Positions 50,092 through 61,044 are shown, numbered from the stretch's first letter. The stretch: DNA of 64,000 bases from Maniola hyperantus (GCF_902806685.2 NC_048555.1:13268001-13332000); one strand, 5' to 3'. Numbers and translations: made by a program. Notes: a model not told the origin generated them from the sequence alone.

Positions 50092-52969
50092 ACTGTCTAG
50101 TAATAATGTAAATAATGTAAATATACTATATCAAAATGTAAGAGGTCTACGTACAAAAACATCAAATTTTTTAACATTACTCGAAGCATCTGGAGCTGAT
50201 TTGTTTGCAATAACAGAAACCGGATGCAACGAGTCAATGAACGACGCAGAAATAACCTTACCTGGCTACCCCATATTGCGATGTGATCGAGCGGACGGAC
50301 GCAAGCAGGGCGGCGCGCTTTTAGTGGCCACACCGCGGTTCGAACTGCGCCGCGTACCGACGCCCGATCACATTGACGTAAATAAATATAAGTTCGAGCT
50401 AGTGTGTGCTGCAGTGTATAACACGAACAATAGATTTCTCTTCACTTGTTGTGTGGTGTATATTCCTCCTCACGCCGACGAAAATGAATATACGATTATG
50501 TTTAAGTTATTAGAAGATATATGTATTAGGTATAAGAATAATGTAATTATATTAGGTGATTTCAACTTATTTTCTAGCAATATTCAGGTCTGTAACTATT
50601 ACGAGTATTTTGTGGCTTTCTGTGAACTCGCTCAGTATAATGAGGTACCGAACTGCAACGATAGACAGCTGGACCTAGTGTTGAGCGGCCGAGGGACCGT
50701 GACGGTGCGCATGGCGGACGAGGCGCTGGAGCCGGTGGACGGGTACCACCCGCCGCTAGCCGTGGCCGTGCCCCTCGGGGCCTCGTGCGCCTCGCCCGCC
50801 TCGTGCATCTCGCCCGCCTCGCCCGCCTCCGATACGCTCTCCGATCTAGTCGATCTAACCGACCTGACATATTTTAGACGATGGAACTTCAACAAGGCCG
50901 ACTTCCACCAATTATATAATTTAATAGCAATAGAAGACTGGACTGAAATTTACAATCTTAGTGACCCTGAAACTGTGTTGAACCTTTTCTACGCTAAAAT
51001 CACAAATATTTTTGATGCATGTGTACCCTTAAAAAAACAGCTCCCTAGAAAAACCAGATATATATACCCGGTTTGGTACAGCTCCCAACTGATAATAGAT
51101 ATAAAGAAAAAATACATATTACATAAAAAATATAAAAAAAGTAAGTCGCAAAGCGACTATGCGGCGTTCGCGCAGATCAGGGCGAGAGTGAAGTCGGAGA
51201 CGGCGATCGCGCACGATACCTACCGAGATCGCGTGCAGAGCCACTTGGCAAAGGATCCGCAAGCGTTTTGGAGCTACATGAGGTCTAAAAAAGGTAATAT
51301 AAACCAAAATAAACTAGTGAAGAATGGGCGAATTTTACCAGACCGAGAGTGCGCTGATGAATTCGCTTCGTTCTTTCATTCTGTGTACAATTCAGAGCCG
51401 GCCAAGCTGAGCGTGGCGGCGGCGGACGCGGCGGGCGGCGCGAGCGCGGCGCGCGTGGAGTTGGGCAACTTATCGCCGGACGCGGTGGTGCGAGCGCTCG
51501 AGCGACTGCCGCCGAAACGCTCGGTTGGGCCGGATGGAATACCGCCGTTTATCTTTAAGGATTGCCGCAAGGTGCTAGTGGAACCGTTGCTGCATGTATT
51601 CAACACCTGTATCGCGACCGCAACGTTTCCCGATCGTTGGAAGCTCACTCGAGTAGTACCGGTTCCGAAAGGCAGGGGAGGTTCTGAGCCCAGCGACTAC
51701 AGGCCCGTAGCAGTCCTGTGCACTCCGGCGAAGGTGTTCGAGTCGGCGGTACACAACAGTCTATACGAACAGGTGAGTGCTCAGTTGTCAGACGCACAGC
51801 ACGGATTTCGCCCCGGGCGGGGAACGACTGGCAACTTGCTGCATCTTATGACGCGATTGGTACCAGCGGTGGATGCCGGAGTGCAGGTAGACGTAGCCTA
51901 TTTTGATTTTAGAAAGGCGTTCGACACGGTCGACAACGACGTCCTACTCGCGAAGCTCGCCCGCGTGGGCTGCACGCCCAAAACGCTCGCTTTCTTCGCC
52001 AGCTACCTGCGGGACAGACGTCAGTACGTCGACTGTGGTGGACACCGGTCGGAGCCCTACTATACGAGATCAGGCGTCAGTCAAGGTAGCAACTTAGGGC
52101 CCCTCCAATTTATCTTAATGGTAAACGACTTACCGGAGGTGGTAACTGAGTCGACGTGCCTGTTGTTTGCTGACGACCTGAAATTAGTCATGGAAGTAGG
52201 AGAGATCTCAGATCACGATCATAGACTACAGAGAGACATAGATGCAGTTAGCAAGTGGAGCCAGGAGAACAAGCTTCATTTTAATGTCTCCAAGTGTTCT
52301 GTGATGACGTTCAGCCGCGCGCGCGCCCCGCGCCACCATCAGTACCAGCTGGAGGGGCAGACGCTGCGGCGGGTCACGGAGGTTAGGGACCTAGGGATTC
52401 AGTTCAGCGCCGACCTAAATTTCCGGAAACATGTAGCCGATACATGTAAGAGAGCGTATCGGAATTTGGGTTTTGTCCTAAGACAAGCGAATGCGTTCAC
52501 TAACATCAAGGCGTTGCGTGCTTTGTATGAAGCCCTGGTGAAAAGCCATCTGGAATGCAACGCATCCATATGGTCACCGGGTGAAGCTAAGTACAAAGTG
52601 ATGCTGGAACGCATTCAAAATAAATTTTTAAGGTTTATGTACCTAAAGTTGTACGGAGTGTATCCGGGATACCCGTTGCTGTATCCCACTCTGTTTGTCA
52701 TGGGCATGGTGGGATACAGTACACTGGAATTAAGAAGAGAAGTGTCCCTGGCTGCGTACATATTTAAGGTGCTAAGAGGGAAGGTGCATAACCCTGCTGT
52801 CCTGAAGGAGTTACGCTTTTGCGTGCCGAACGACAGTGGGTCACGCAGACGCAGGCCTCCACTGCTGGCGCAACCGCGCGCTCGCACTTGCCTGCTGCAG
52901 CGACTTGCACGCTCAACTCGGTCGCTGAACACATCGACCTGTTCAGCTGCTCACTGGGCGAGTTCATAA
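50009..52969 (+). CDS. LINE ORF2: APE endonuclease and reverse transcriptase, copy 2
   Basis: 986 residues, one more than copy 1 (DHDHR instead of DHDR, about residue 737). The endonuclease motifs YQNVRG, ITETG, GDFN, LDLV and YHPPL and the RT motifs YFDFRKAFD and FADD are intact. It has SKCSVM, where K is the usual residue in this group, so copy 1 E is probably the derived state. It also has L for P near residue 286 and V for L near 394. The same apparent C-terminal frameshift as in copy 1 is present; the alternative frame would close at 52996-52998. It overlaps ORF1 by 83 nt as in copy 1. Confidence 0.85.
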   Translation: MILTFGPKMQSTVSGLGFVAQPENLKLRLSSNNVNNVNILYQNVRGLRTKTSNFLTLLEASGADLFAITETGCNESMNDAEITLPGYPILRCDRADGRKQGGALLVATPRFELRRVPTPDHIDVNKYKFELVCAAVYNTNNRFLFTCCVVYIPPHADENEYTIMFKLLEDICIRYKNNVIILGDFNLFSSNIQVCNYYEYFVAFCELAQYNEVPNCNDRQLDLVLSGRGTVTVRMADEALEPVDGYHPPLAVAVPLGASCASPASCISPASPASDTLSDLVDLTDLTYFRRWNFNKADFHQLYNLIAIEDWTEIYNLSDPETVLNLFYAKITNIFDACVPLKKQLPRKTRYIYPVWYSSQLIIDIKKKYILHKKYKKSKSQSDYAAFAQIRARVKSETAIAHDTYRDRVQSHLAKDPQAFWSYMRSKKGNINQNKLVKNGRILPDRECADEFASFFHSVYNSEPAKLSVAAADAAGGASAARVELGNLSPDAVVRALERLPPKRSVGPDGIPPFIFKDCRKVLVEPLLHVFNTCIATATFPDRWKLTRVVPVPKGRGGSEPSDYRPVAVLCTPAKVFESAVHNSLYEQVSAQLSDAQHGFRPGRGTTGNLLHLMTRLVPAVDAGVQVDVAYFDFRKAFDTVDNDVLLAKLARVGCTPKTLAFFASYLRDRRQYVDCGGHRSEPYYTRSGVSQGSNLGPLQFILMVNDLPEVVTESTCLLFADDLKLVMEVGEISDHDHRLQRDIDAVSKWSQENKLHFNVSKCSVMTFSRARAPRHHQYQLEGQTLRRVTEVRDLGIQFSADLNFRKHVADTCKRAYRNLGFVLRQANAFTNIKALRALYEALVKSHLECNASIWSPGEAKYKVMLERIQNKFLRFMYLKLYGVYPGYPLLYPTLFVMGMVGYSTLELRREVSLAAYIFKVLRGKVHNPAVLKELRFCVPNDSGSRRRRPPLLAQPRARTCLLQRLARSTRSLNTSTCSAAHWASS

Positions 52970-53081
52970 GGGCCACAACGTTGTTGTTAAGTTTTTAAAT
53001 AAAGTAGGGTTATTTAAGTTTACTTAGCTATCGTATTAGGTTAGCCTGTAAGGATAGTTTTAAGTTGTGAATAAATAAATA

Positions 53082-53115
<34 letters not shown>

Positions 53116-53117
<2 letters not shown>

Positions 53118-53604
53118 ATAATAATAAAAAATTACAAACAGTTACTTTTATAATAAAAGAGATAAATAACGTCCTTTTATAATCAACATTTCATTAATCA
53201 AACCAGCTCTACAGTCTATGGTCGGACGGAGCGTCGCGGCGCCGACATGCCTTCGTGTACGTCCATCCGTTTCTGTCCTAATATCTCCTGAACTGCGAGA
53301 CGCATGCCAAGTGGATGCAAATATTCCTGGAATGCCGGACATTAGGGGAGAAAAAACATGTCTGCATATTGGTGTAGATATTTTAGTGTTCCATAGTCAG
53401 ACAAGAAAAGAAACCCGTGTATTTTCTCCATGTCTAACTACTTTTTATCTGTCTGGTCAATTATTATTGTAATGTTCATCATTATCATCATCATGATCAA
53501 CCTAAGTACTACCTAGATTACAAACTACGTATAATAGGTATATACCTACTCAAAAGTCATATCAATAGCAGCTAAACGAATTTTGTCATTTATTTTTTAA
53601 AGAA
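53116..53604. other. nothing recognised
   Basis: An open frame of 84 codons at 53218 has no recognisable similarity and I do not call it a gene. Confidence 0.4.
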
Positions 53605-53755
53605 TATTAGCCATGATAATCATGAATAATATTCCCGTTTCCCCTCCAACTAAGCGTAAAGCTTGTGCTAGGAGTAGGTACGATAATTATAGTGCAACGG
53701 GCGGGGTTTGAACTGCCGACCTTTCGAATTTCAGTCCGCGCCTTAACCGTTAGCT
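53605..53755 (-). mobile_element. SINE-B
   Basis: Reverse: gaataatattcccgtttccc, ccaactaagcgtaaagcttg, ctaggagtaggtac, gtgcaacgggcggggtttgaac and ccgacctttcgaatttcagtcc. Confidence 0.75.
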
Positions 53756-54130
53756 AGCTATATATTATATATATATTATATAATATATTATAACCTTAGC
53801 TATTGCTCTAAATCTAAACTAATTGGACTGATTACGGAACCCTGCGTATTTTAAAAGTTACTTGATCAGTTAAATATTTTCTTACAGTAAAAGTGTTTTC
53901 TTACAGTATTTTAATTTCTATTTTGAATATCTTTCTCTAATCAACGTGCCGGAAGTTTCTCCATTGTCAGTCCAACAGCATCCAACCGCATGTCACAATG
54001 CTAATATTCTATTCACTAGCTAATAATAAATAGATAATCTATTCATCCAACTAGTTAGTGACATGAGATGGACAATGCGCCTCGGGTCTCGTGTCAATCG
54101 GAATTGGAGCGATTCCCACGCGAGATTGGG
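53756..54130. other. unrecognised; AT palindrome
   Basis: tatatattatatatatatta with following taatatatta at 53759-53791 is a simple AT palindrome. Confidence 0.45.
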
Positions 54131-54134
54131 TCCC

Positions 54135-54187
54135 GACAGCCGACAGCCGACAGCCGACAGCCGACAGCCGACAGCCGACAGCCGACA
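54135..54187. repeat. 7-bp minisatellite (acagccg)n
   Basis: Seven perfect acagccg units and a final acacg variant. Confidence 0.95.
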
Positions 54188-55514
54188 CGCATCACATCTG
54201 CGCTTCTGGGTTTATTGCCTGCTTGAAACCTAACACCTCATTAAAATATTGTAAGAGACTATTTAGCAATATTTTATTGAAGTTTTCAGAAAGATTATAT
54301 AATATGTATTTAATAACATACTGGTCAAGTGAGTTTTAGATTATAACATGCATACGGGTAGGATTCCGTAGCCAATAGCCATGCTAAGTAGCTTTTAAAA
54401 TCATTGTCGGACATTATTTTGAAACCAGATTTTTAATTAAGTATTTCTTAGCTTTAATAATACCCAGTTTTTCCCAAAAACTGTTCAAAAACCGCATAAT
54501 GATTTTAAAATACACCCATATTTTAACAATTGAGTTTAGTTTGATTTTTCAATGTTTAAAAAGTTAAAAAAAAAAAACAAATGACTACAAAATCCCTATG
54601 TCTTTGAATTAAAATCCGAAAACATCCGAAAATAAAGGCAAAGAGAAGATAAAATTATAAATGAATTATATACACATACAGTTATACACATATACACACA
54701 TAACCATCCCTTCTTATCTATAATGTTAAAGATTTTATTTCAACCAAAAAGAAAGAAATAGTTCAAAACGATGTGTGTAGTTTAATCGGGATGAATAAAA
54801 TAACTAAATAAAAATCTTCCTGTAGGGTTAGTGTGAGATTTAACATCTCACCAACGTTGATCGAATTCGAGCGTTGAAACACAGTCAGAGTAAAATAGAT
54901 CTAAAATTCCTTGATTTATAGGCAAAAATTTTGATGTCAAAGGTTGGATAAGATATTGTATGGCCGAACGTGAGTTCTATCCCCGCTCAATTCAATTCAA
55001 TCAATTCTACCCACGCTCAATTCAATTCAATTTTTGGCAGTTCAAAACGTTGGTGAGTACACTCTTATACCGGCTCCACACAGTCGTCCAATCTTCCAAC
55101 TATTCGTCCAACCTTCCACGTGTGGAGAGAATATATTTCGTACAAATGTTTAGCGATGTTGGCGGGTGTTGGCGCGTGATCGCTCGGATGCAGGCGATAA
55201 ATCGTACCCAGATCAAAGGAGTTGGCCAACTCACACGAACAGACCCTCTACCATGTGTAGATTCTACACATCGCATCGGTCCCAAACTCAGCTTGCCGGG
55301 ATATTACGGACATTATCTAGCACCTTGTTTCTACAAAGTATTAGATAATGGTGACAAATGTGACTAACTCACAGTGGACAGTACTAACCCCACTGATATG
55401 AATGTGGGCACTAGAGCGGACGTGCCGTGACCGTGAGGTATATATGAAGCGTGACAGATTGGATTACTATCGCGCGTCCATCTTACATTCCTCGCCTACT
55501 ACACGTGACATGTG
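54188..55514. other. 1.3-kb unrecognised stretch
   Basis: Contains caattcaattcaat-type repeats at 54988-55030 and an E-box palindrome ccacgtgtgg at 55117. Frames here are not recognisable proteins. Confidence 0.45.
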
Positions 55515-55549
55515 TCATGACCAATCGCGTGTCAGTATATAATTTATTC

Positions 55550-55770
55550 TAATTCTTCTTCTTCTTCGTAACACTCGTGGCAGAGTGGTCGTGGTCATCA
55601 CGAAGTGACGTTTTGGGGGGCAGATGTTATACGCCTCACGAGCATTCGCCACTTCTCCATGCTGGTCGATAGCCTGGTAGATTCGTGCACGGGCCTGGTA
55701 GGGTCGGTCCAGTGGGTACCCTCCACCTTGCCCTGGACGACCAGACGCTCTCACGCCGGGAGACAATATG
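55550..55770 (-). repeat. unnamed repeat with (gaa)n tail
   Basis: On the minus strand a GC-rich body (tctaccaggctatcgacc, gcatggagaagtggcgaat, gtggtcatcac complement) ends in gaagaagaagaa. I believe this is the 3' part of a dispersed element, possibly a LINE tail, from general familiarity only. Confidence 0.4.
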
Positions 55771-55892
55771 TCCGAAAATCTTAGGTATTACAAACGCCGA
55801 AAAACGTTTTTCTAATTAGTTGACGGTTAATAAATTAATGTCCTCGCGACCGAATTTAAGCCACAGCGATATAATTGCCTGCTGAATAGAAA

Positions 55893-56202
55893 GCTGTGGC
55901 AGCCTATTGGTTAGGACGTCCGTCTTCCAATCGGAGGTCGCGGGTTCGATCCCGGGCACGCACCTCTTCGGAGTTATGTGCGTTTTAAGTAATTAAAATA
56001 TCACCTGCTTTAACGGTGAAAGAAAACATCGTGAGGAAAACTGCATGCCTGAGAGTTCTCCATAATGTTCTCAAAGGCGTGTGAGTGAAGTCTGCCAATC
56101 TGCACGTGGCCAGCGTGGTAGACAATGGTCAAAGCCCTTCTCACTCTGAGAGGAGATCCGTGCTCTGTAGTGAGCCGGCGATGGGTTGATGATGAATGAT
56201 AG
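55893..56202 (+). mobile_element. SINE-A, full length reference copy
   Basis: tRNA-like head with cagcctattggttaggac and gggttcgatcccgggcacgcacc, then ttcggagttatgtgcg, aaaacatcgtgagg, catgcctgagagttctcc, ccagcgtggtagacaatgg, ctcactctgagaggagatcc, gtgctctgtagtgagccgg and a gatgatgaatgat tail. Confidence 0.85.
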
Positions 56203-56204
56203 AA

Positions 56205-56278
56205 TTGCGTGCTCGGGATCGAACCCAGACCCCCGACTTGGAGGCAGACATCTTAACCACTAGGCTATCACCACTTGT
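56205..56278 (-). mobile_element. SINE-A head, inverted next to the full copy
   Basis: Reverse: gcgtgctcgggatcgaaccc, agacccccgacttggagg, ttaaccactaggctatcacc. Only the tRNA-like part is kept. Confidence 0.7.
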
Positions 56279-56280
56279 TA

Positions 56281-56592
56281 CCATTTTAGCGTGCAGTTAA
56301 TGCTTTCTACGCATTAGCGTATAAAGCATATTATAAGGTAAGTGGTTAGTTTGATGGGTTTGGTGTAATAGGCGCGTCTAAGATTCCACCATAAAAGCTT
56401 ATTTACGATCCTATGTCGCGAGCATCAGGTGATAACGGCTAATTGAAATTACTACCTACTTTACTACATTTTTATTTGTCAAGCCTCTGTTAGTGTTCCG
56501 CACCACAAATGGAAAAACTGGAACCTCAGAAGATGTAAGTACGGAACCGTGACGTTTACAAGCCATAATTTTACTTGCCTTGTAATACATCC
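56281..56592. other. nothing recognised
   Basis: No supported feature. Confidence 0.4.
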
Positions 56593-57009
56593 TTAAGGCG
56601 AGTCACCGAGGCTAAGCGGAAAAAACTGGTTTGCTAGATCAAATGTTTTAGGTATTTACTATTAAATAATGGCCTTGCTAAAAATATACAATATACCTAA
56701 AGACATTGTCTAAAGAATGTGCTACTTTGATACACAATAGGAAGTACTTCACTCGATCAAATAAAATCTTGAAATAAGCTGAAATAAAAGTCTAAAACGA
56801 ATTATTTAATACTTAAATTTCTGACTTGGCAAATAATTTTTATATGGAAATATTTGTCTTTAAGTACTACAGAGAACCTGCTAAATTTTGGTTTTCAACA
56901 GGACTTCTATAATTTATTAAATCGAAATTTAACGTTTCAAACACAAAAATGAACGTTGCCAAGCGGTTTACTTCAAAGCCGCGCTGCCCGCCTCGGTGAC
57001 TCGCCTTAA
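56593..57009. mobile_element. TTAA-flanked MITE
   Basis: TTAA then ggcgagtcaccgagg at the left; cctcggtgactcgcc then TTAA at the right: perfect 15-bp TIRs plus the tetranucleotide duplication typical of the piggyBac superfamily. 417 bp including both TTAA, no transposase. Confidence 0.85.
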
Positions 57010-57744
57010 AAAACTAGTCTTGCGCCCGGAAAATTATCTCTCTCAAACATTTTCTCAGAAACTGACTGGATGTGGGAAATGAAATTTGTCATAAATGAAG
57101 CCTAACATTATAACACAGCACCATAAGGTTAAATCTCAGAAACACTTGGACCAGCCATGAATCCAACAAAGTACACCGAAATTCGCCCAACGGCAACATC
57201 TGGGTCTGATAAGATGACGATTGATGATGATGGGTTAATCCTTAGGGCTAGGAGTTAAAACACGATCCAAAACAGTAGGTTTCTACATGGTTCTGATCAT
57301 AGATTACTGAGAAGTACTTAAAGCTTTGCCATAAGTTTTCAATTTACTTGAAACTGCTGCAGAAAAATAAATAGAGACCAAACGGATATTTTTACTATAC
57401 GGAACCGCTGCCAGGAAAGCTCATTTCGTTCTTAACCAAATTTTTTAACCCGCTATCGGAAATCAAACAGGTATTTAAATTTGGCTAAAGCTCAGCCATT
57501 CGCCATATAATGGTGATGCGACCTGAATGTTTGCGCTTAAGTGCCTCTATGAAGAAAGGGAGTCGTTAAAATATAGTAAATTATGTAAACGACTGCTAAT
57601 GGCGCCGTGAACTGGTCCGCCAGTTGGTGACGGCTGACGGTTGATTAGATATCGACGTTTGTGGACATGTAATGGCGTTATCGACTAGAGATTTCCTAAT
57701 TCCCATCGGTTTTTACGACATACTTAGGTATCGCAAATCTAGTC
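57010..57744. other. nothing recognised
   Basis: No supported feature. Confidence 0.4.
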
Positions 57745-57835
57745 TAGTCCCCTGCTAGGTCTCTTGTGGGGCCTCCCACACGCCACCTGCCGTCGCTGCG
57801 CTTCTCAGTGCGAGGCCATTTTAGCATCTTGGAAC
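57745..57835 (-). pseudogene. RTE LINE scrap
   Basis: ctaggtctcttgtggggcctcccacacgcc (in pieces) and gtgcgaggccattttagcatcttgg follow the RTE pattern of 9315-9470. Confidence 0.5.
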
Positions 57836-57846
57836 AACTAATTTTT

Positions 57847-58038
57847 AGAGCATTCGCATCCTCTTCTTACTAATATAATATGAAAAGGACAGACATAGTT
57901 TGACAGTTTTAAGTTTAATTTAGAGCCGTCAGACCTCGTGACTTTAGCTGCCAGTCGCGAGCGAAAGTAGCGTGCACTAAAAAATTCATGTTCTGTCCTT
58001 TTTTAGCAATATTAAAAAGAAGAGGATGCAGATGCTCT
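57847..58038. mobile_element. MITE, agagcattcgcatcctcttctt TIRs
   Basis: agagcattcgcatcctcttc and gaagaggatgcagatgctct pair with one bulge; ctaatat/atatta-like extensions continue inward. A fragment is at 19318. Confidence 0.75.
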
Positions 58039-58314
58039 ACATTTAGTTTAGCGGAAAACAACAGAATCAGCGCGAGTATTTGGAATGAAAGATACAAAAT
58101 GGTGCATGCTAGGAACAAGTTCGTACCAATTAGTGGCCCCATAGCCCCACAACACATAAATCTGATGTTATCTGAAGAATGCTCGATAATCTCCGTTTCT
58201 AATATTGGGGCAGTGTAATAGCTGGTATACCTTCTTATATTATTAAATTTAATTTGGTGATAACATCGCGGAAGAGGTTTCTAATTGCAAGTTATCTTGT
58301 AAGTCATTTCAAAT
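58039..58314. other. nothing recognised
   Basis: No supported feature. Confidence 0.35.
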
Positions 58315-58710
58315 TAATACAAAATGTTGCTTTTGGAGTTATCCGGCACTATGAAAGTGGCCTGTTGTAGTGTGGGATATAAGTTCTTTCTGGTAAGAAA
58401 GTTTATATGATGGAGTTGTATGACAACGGAAGATTCCACCTCCGCTGTCCGTCCGTCTGTCAGCGGGCTATATCTAGTAAACCGTACTAAATAGAGAGCT
58501 GAAATTTTCACAGAATTTGTGTTTTTATCGCCGCTATAAAAACAAATAAGAAATATTCACAGAATGTGTATTTCTATTGCCGCTATAAAAACAAATAATA
58601 AAATTTTCAAAATGGCCGCCATGGAAATAAAAAGAATGTAAAAGTACATAGTGTTATATCTTGTAAGACGGTACGGAACCCCACGTGTGCGAGTCCGACT
58701 ACTATTTATT
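58315..58710 (-). repeat. dispersed repeat (agggttcc family), with an internal duplication
   Basis: ctccgctgtccgtccgtctgtc, gcgggctatatctagt, tttcacagaatttgtg, tttttatcgccgctataaaaac and ggtacggaacccc. The block cacagaat-tgtg to gccgctataaaaacaaata is present twice in tandem. Confidence 0.65.
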
Positions 58711-58949
58711 TATTTGTTTTATGCAATTAGTCTTATGTTAGTTTATGGTTTTATCTGGACACATCGTGGCAGCAATTAACGGTGGCCCAATGTAAACAAC
58801 TGACAGCCTCGTTCGTATCCTCTCCCGAGACATCTCCATTCCCCCCAGCATCCATTAGCCGAGATCACCGCCAGATTACACTGTACTTATCGAACTATTA
58901 TGAGATAATTAGTTATTTTGACTGCTAATTAAATTGGTGGCAGATGCTC

Positions 58950-59385
58950 TATCAAGCTGCGATAGTCTAGTGGTTAGGACGGACGTCCGCCTCCTAATCG
59001 CAGGTCGGGGGTTCGATCCCGGGCACGTATCTCTAATTTTTCGGAGTTATGTGCGTTTTTAAGTAATTAAAATATCACTTGTTTTAAAGGTGAAGAAAAC
59101 ATTGTGAGGAAACCTGCAACATGAGAGTTCTCCACATTTGTATTTATTGTAATATTTTGTACTTAACTGTAACTTAAATACAAAAGAAAACTATAATGTA
59201 GTATATACATGTAGAAAAACCTTATCACTAAAAATTTTAGTGATAAGTTCTCCATAATGTTCTCAAAGGTGTGTGAAGTCTGCCAATCCGCGCTTGGCCA
59301 GCGTGGTGGACTATGGCCAAAACCCTTATTGTGACCCGTGCTCTGTAGTGAGCCGGTGATGGGTTGGGTTGATGATGAAATGATG
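58950..59385 (+). mobile_element. SINE-A, full length, interrupted
   Basis: Head gatagtctagtggttaggac and gggttcgatcccgggcacg, body gtgaggaaacctgc, cgcttggccagcg and a ttgatgatgaaatgatg tail. Interrupted at 59135-59246 by a foreign segment. Confidence 0.8.
59135..59246. mobile_element. 112-bp insertion in a SINE, ending in a perfect palindrome
   Basis: Flanked by an exact 8-bp duplication gttctcca (59127-59134 and 59247-59254), the size left by hAT-type transposases. The last 25 bases (59222-59246) are a perfect palindrome: ttatcactaaaa, a central a, ttttagtgataa. No TIR was found at the left end. AT-rich, no ORF. Confidence 0.65.
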
Positions 59386-60710
59386 AAAATGGCGATAAAA
59401 AGCAGGTGGGATGTAGGCACGTACGTAACTAGCGTGACAAATGAATGACGTGACAAGACGCGGCGACGGTTATGCTTTACGTGCCATACGTGACGCTATG
59501 CTGACGCGACGCGGTGACGGAAATGAGTAAATAGGTATACGAGTTCGTTACGACAACTTTACAATATAGATGTTAGGAATATTGATGATTTGTCTGCAAA
59601 AAATTAACACCAACAAAGTAAGATATTAGTCGTAATTAAAAAAAATAAAAAACAACGCAGCAAGCCATAAACAAACTACAGGTCAAAATGGCAATCGAGG
59701 AGGGGTTATATTGTTATAAATTTTGGAGCCATTTGGTTGTGTTTTGTCTAATCTTCATGCTCTATGAGATTCATCTTCATAGAGCAAACATATAGGTGTA
59801 TGTACCTACTTACATACCTACCACCATTTTACCTACATATTATTCAATGAGTAAATAACAAAATATTTATGAAGAAATAAAAAAATTAAGCGAAAGAAAT
59901 ATAATTCATAGAAAAAAAATATAGTAAGGTCATACGTGTTTGGGAAAAAGACCAATTGTTTTATTAAAAGTTAGACAGCCCTGGTTAATCGTGACCAAAT
60001 TCCCTGCCACGTCTTAACATTATGACCTCTATTATCATTGTAATAAGAGCTTTGGTTTGGGAAGTCGAGCGTGAGGCTTATGACGAAAATCATATGTAAA
60101 TGTCGTGATAAGATCGGACGGGCGGGACGGAGGTTCCCACGGTGACGGACGGACGTACAAATATTACATAGCATTAGGGACTCGAGTACGAGAAAGAAGA
60201 AAGTGTAGGGTATAATAATTGAGTTACCCAGAATACCTACTTGCACTTTTTCTGAAAATAAACTTAATCTTCAGGTCATTTAAAAGTTGCCTATACAAAG
60301 GTGCCTCAGTGCATCTGCGTGATGTGCGTTGTATTGTACAATGCAGATTTGTCTGGTTTTCAAAAAATTTCCTTTTTAGTTTCGTCCAGTCCATTAGTTC
60401 ATCTATCCGTCCGTCTGTCCGTCGGTGTGTGTCACAAGTCACAACCATTTTAAAAATAAACTATAAGAGTAGTAGGTAAAGATGAAAAGCACAGTTTTTT
60501 AAACTTCTTTGTTACCTGATACCTCTCCTTGGATTTAATTCAGGGTAAGGACAGTCTCCTGAATATGACAAGCGTTAGTCGAAAAAAAGCGGTTTACTCC
60601 CTCCAGAGATAGGTATAGGCACCTACCAAAGAAATCCTAAGTGCCTCAGGTATCATTAGGACTTATCTGTGGTACCTACTTAAAATCATTAACAGTTTTT
60701 CATTACAAGT
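59386..60710. other. 1.3-kb mostly unrecognised stretch
   Basis: 59681-59706 (acaggtcaaaatggcaatcg) is a scrap of the 40193 MITE family; 60370-60470 (tatccgtccgtctgtccg, cacaaccattttaaa) is a scrap of the agggttcc family. Confidence 0.45.
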
Positions 60711-60714
60711 GTGC

Positions 60715-60895
60715 AGCTGCTCGATTGCGGCAGAATGACAGCTACAATGTCACGATCGCAATCACCTCTGATTGGTTGACGCTCGCTCACTATTGGCTAC
60801 AATGCCTTGTTGCAACAAGAATCGCACAAATTCAGCCAATCACGACAATTGAGATTGTAATAATGATTGATGCAAGTTTTACGAAATCGACTAAC
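60715..60895. mobile_element. CCAAT-rich dispersed element, copy 2
   Basis: Aligns with 22870-23040 throughout at about 85-90% by eye, including tgacagctacaatgtcacg, tgattggttgac, ttcagccaatcacg and taataatgattgatgca. Confidence 0.65.
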
Positions 60896-61044
60896 TGAGT
60901 TCTGACGCTCATTTGACTAATAAAATTATTATTCTTTTTAAAGGCTGCATTAAAGAATATAATAATATTATTATTTACATAGTTGCGAATATAGTTTTAC
61001 TAACATCATAAACTGTCTCAGGTTCACAGGTAATATTATGTAAT

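Larger units (their letters stand above)
48967..53115 (+). mobile_element. CR1-group LINE, copy 2, 5' end hidden by gap
   Basis: Aligns with copy 1 from position 34451 onward at a constant offset of 14516, then 14519 after a 3-base insertion near 52218. By eye I find seven substitutions (34582, 35171, 35482, 36349, 36672, 37773 of copy 1, plus possible ones I missed). It ends in an A-run to 53115 followed by aataataataat. Confidence 0.85.

Noticed and set aside
34180..53115. A single large segmental duplication containing both LINEs
   Set aside because: Sequence immediately after the two poly(A) tails is unrelated, so only the LINE itself is shared.
53218..53472. 84-codon ORF downstream of LINE copy 2
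   Set aside because: No recognisable domain, no start context, and overlapping antisense frame of similar size; likely chance.
58950..59030. Functional tRNA gene
   Set aside because: A and B boxes and a tRNA-like arrangement are present, but the acceptor stem does not close and the sequence continues into a conserved SINE body; the same holds for the other tRNA-like heads.
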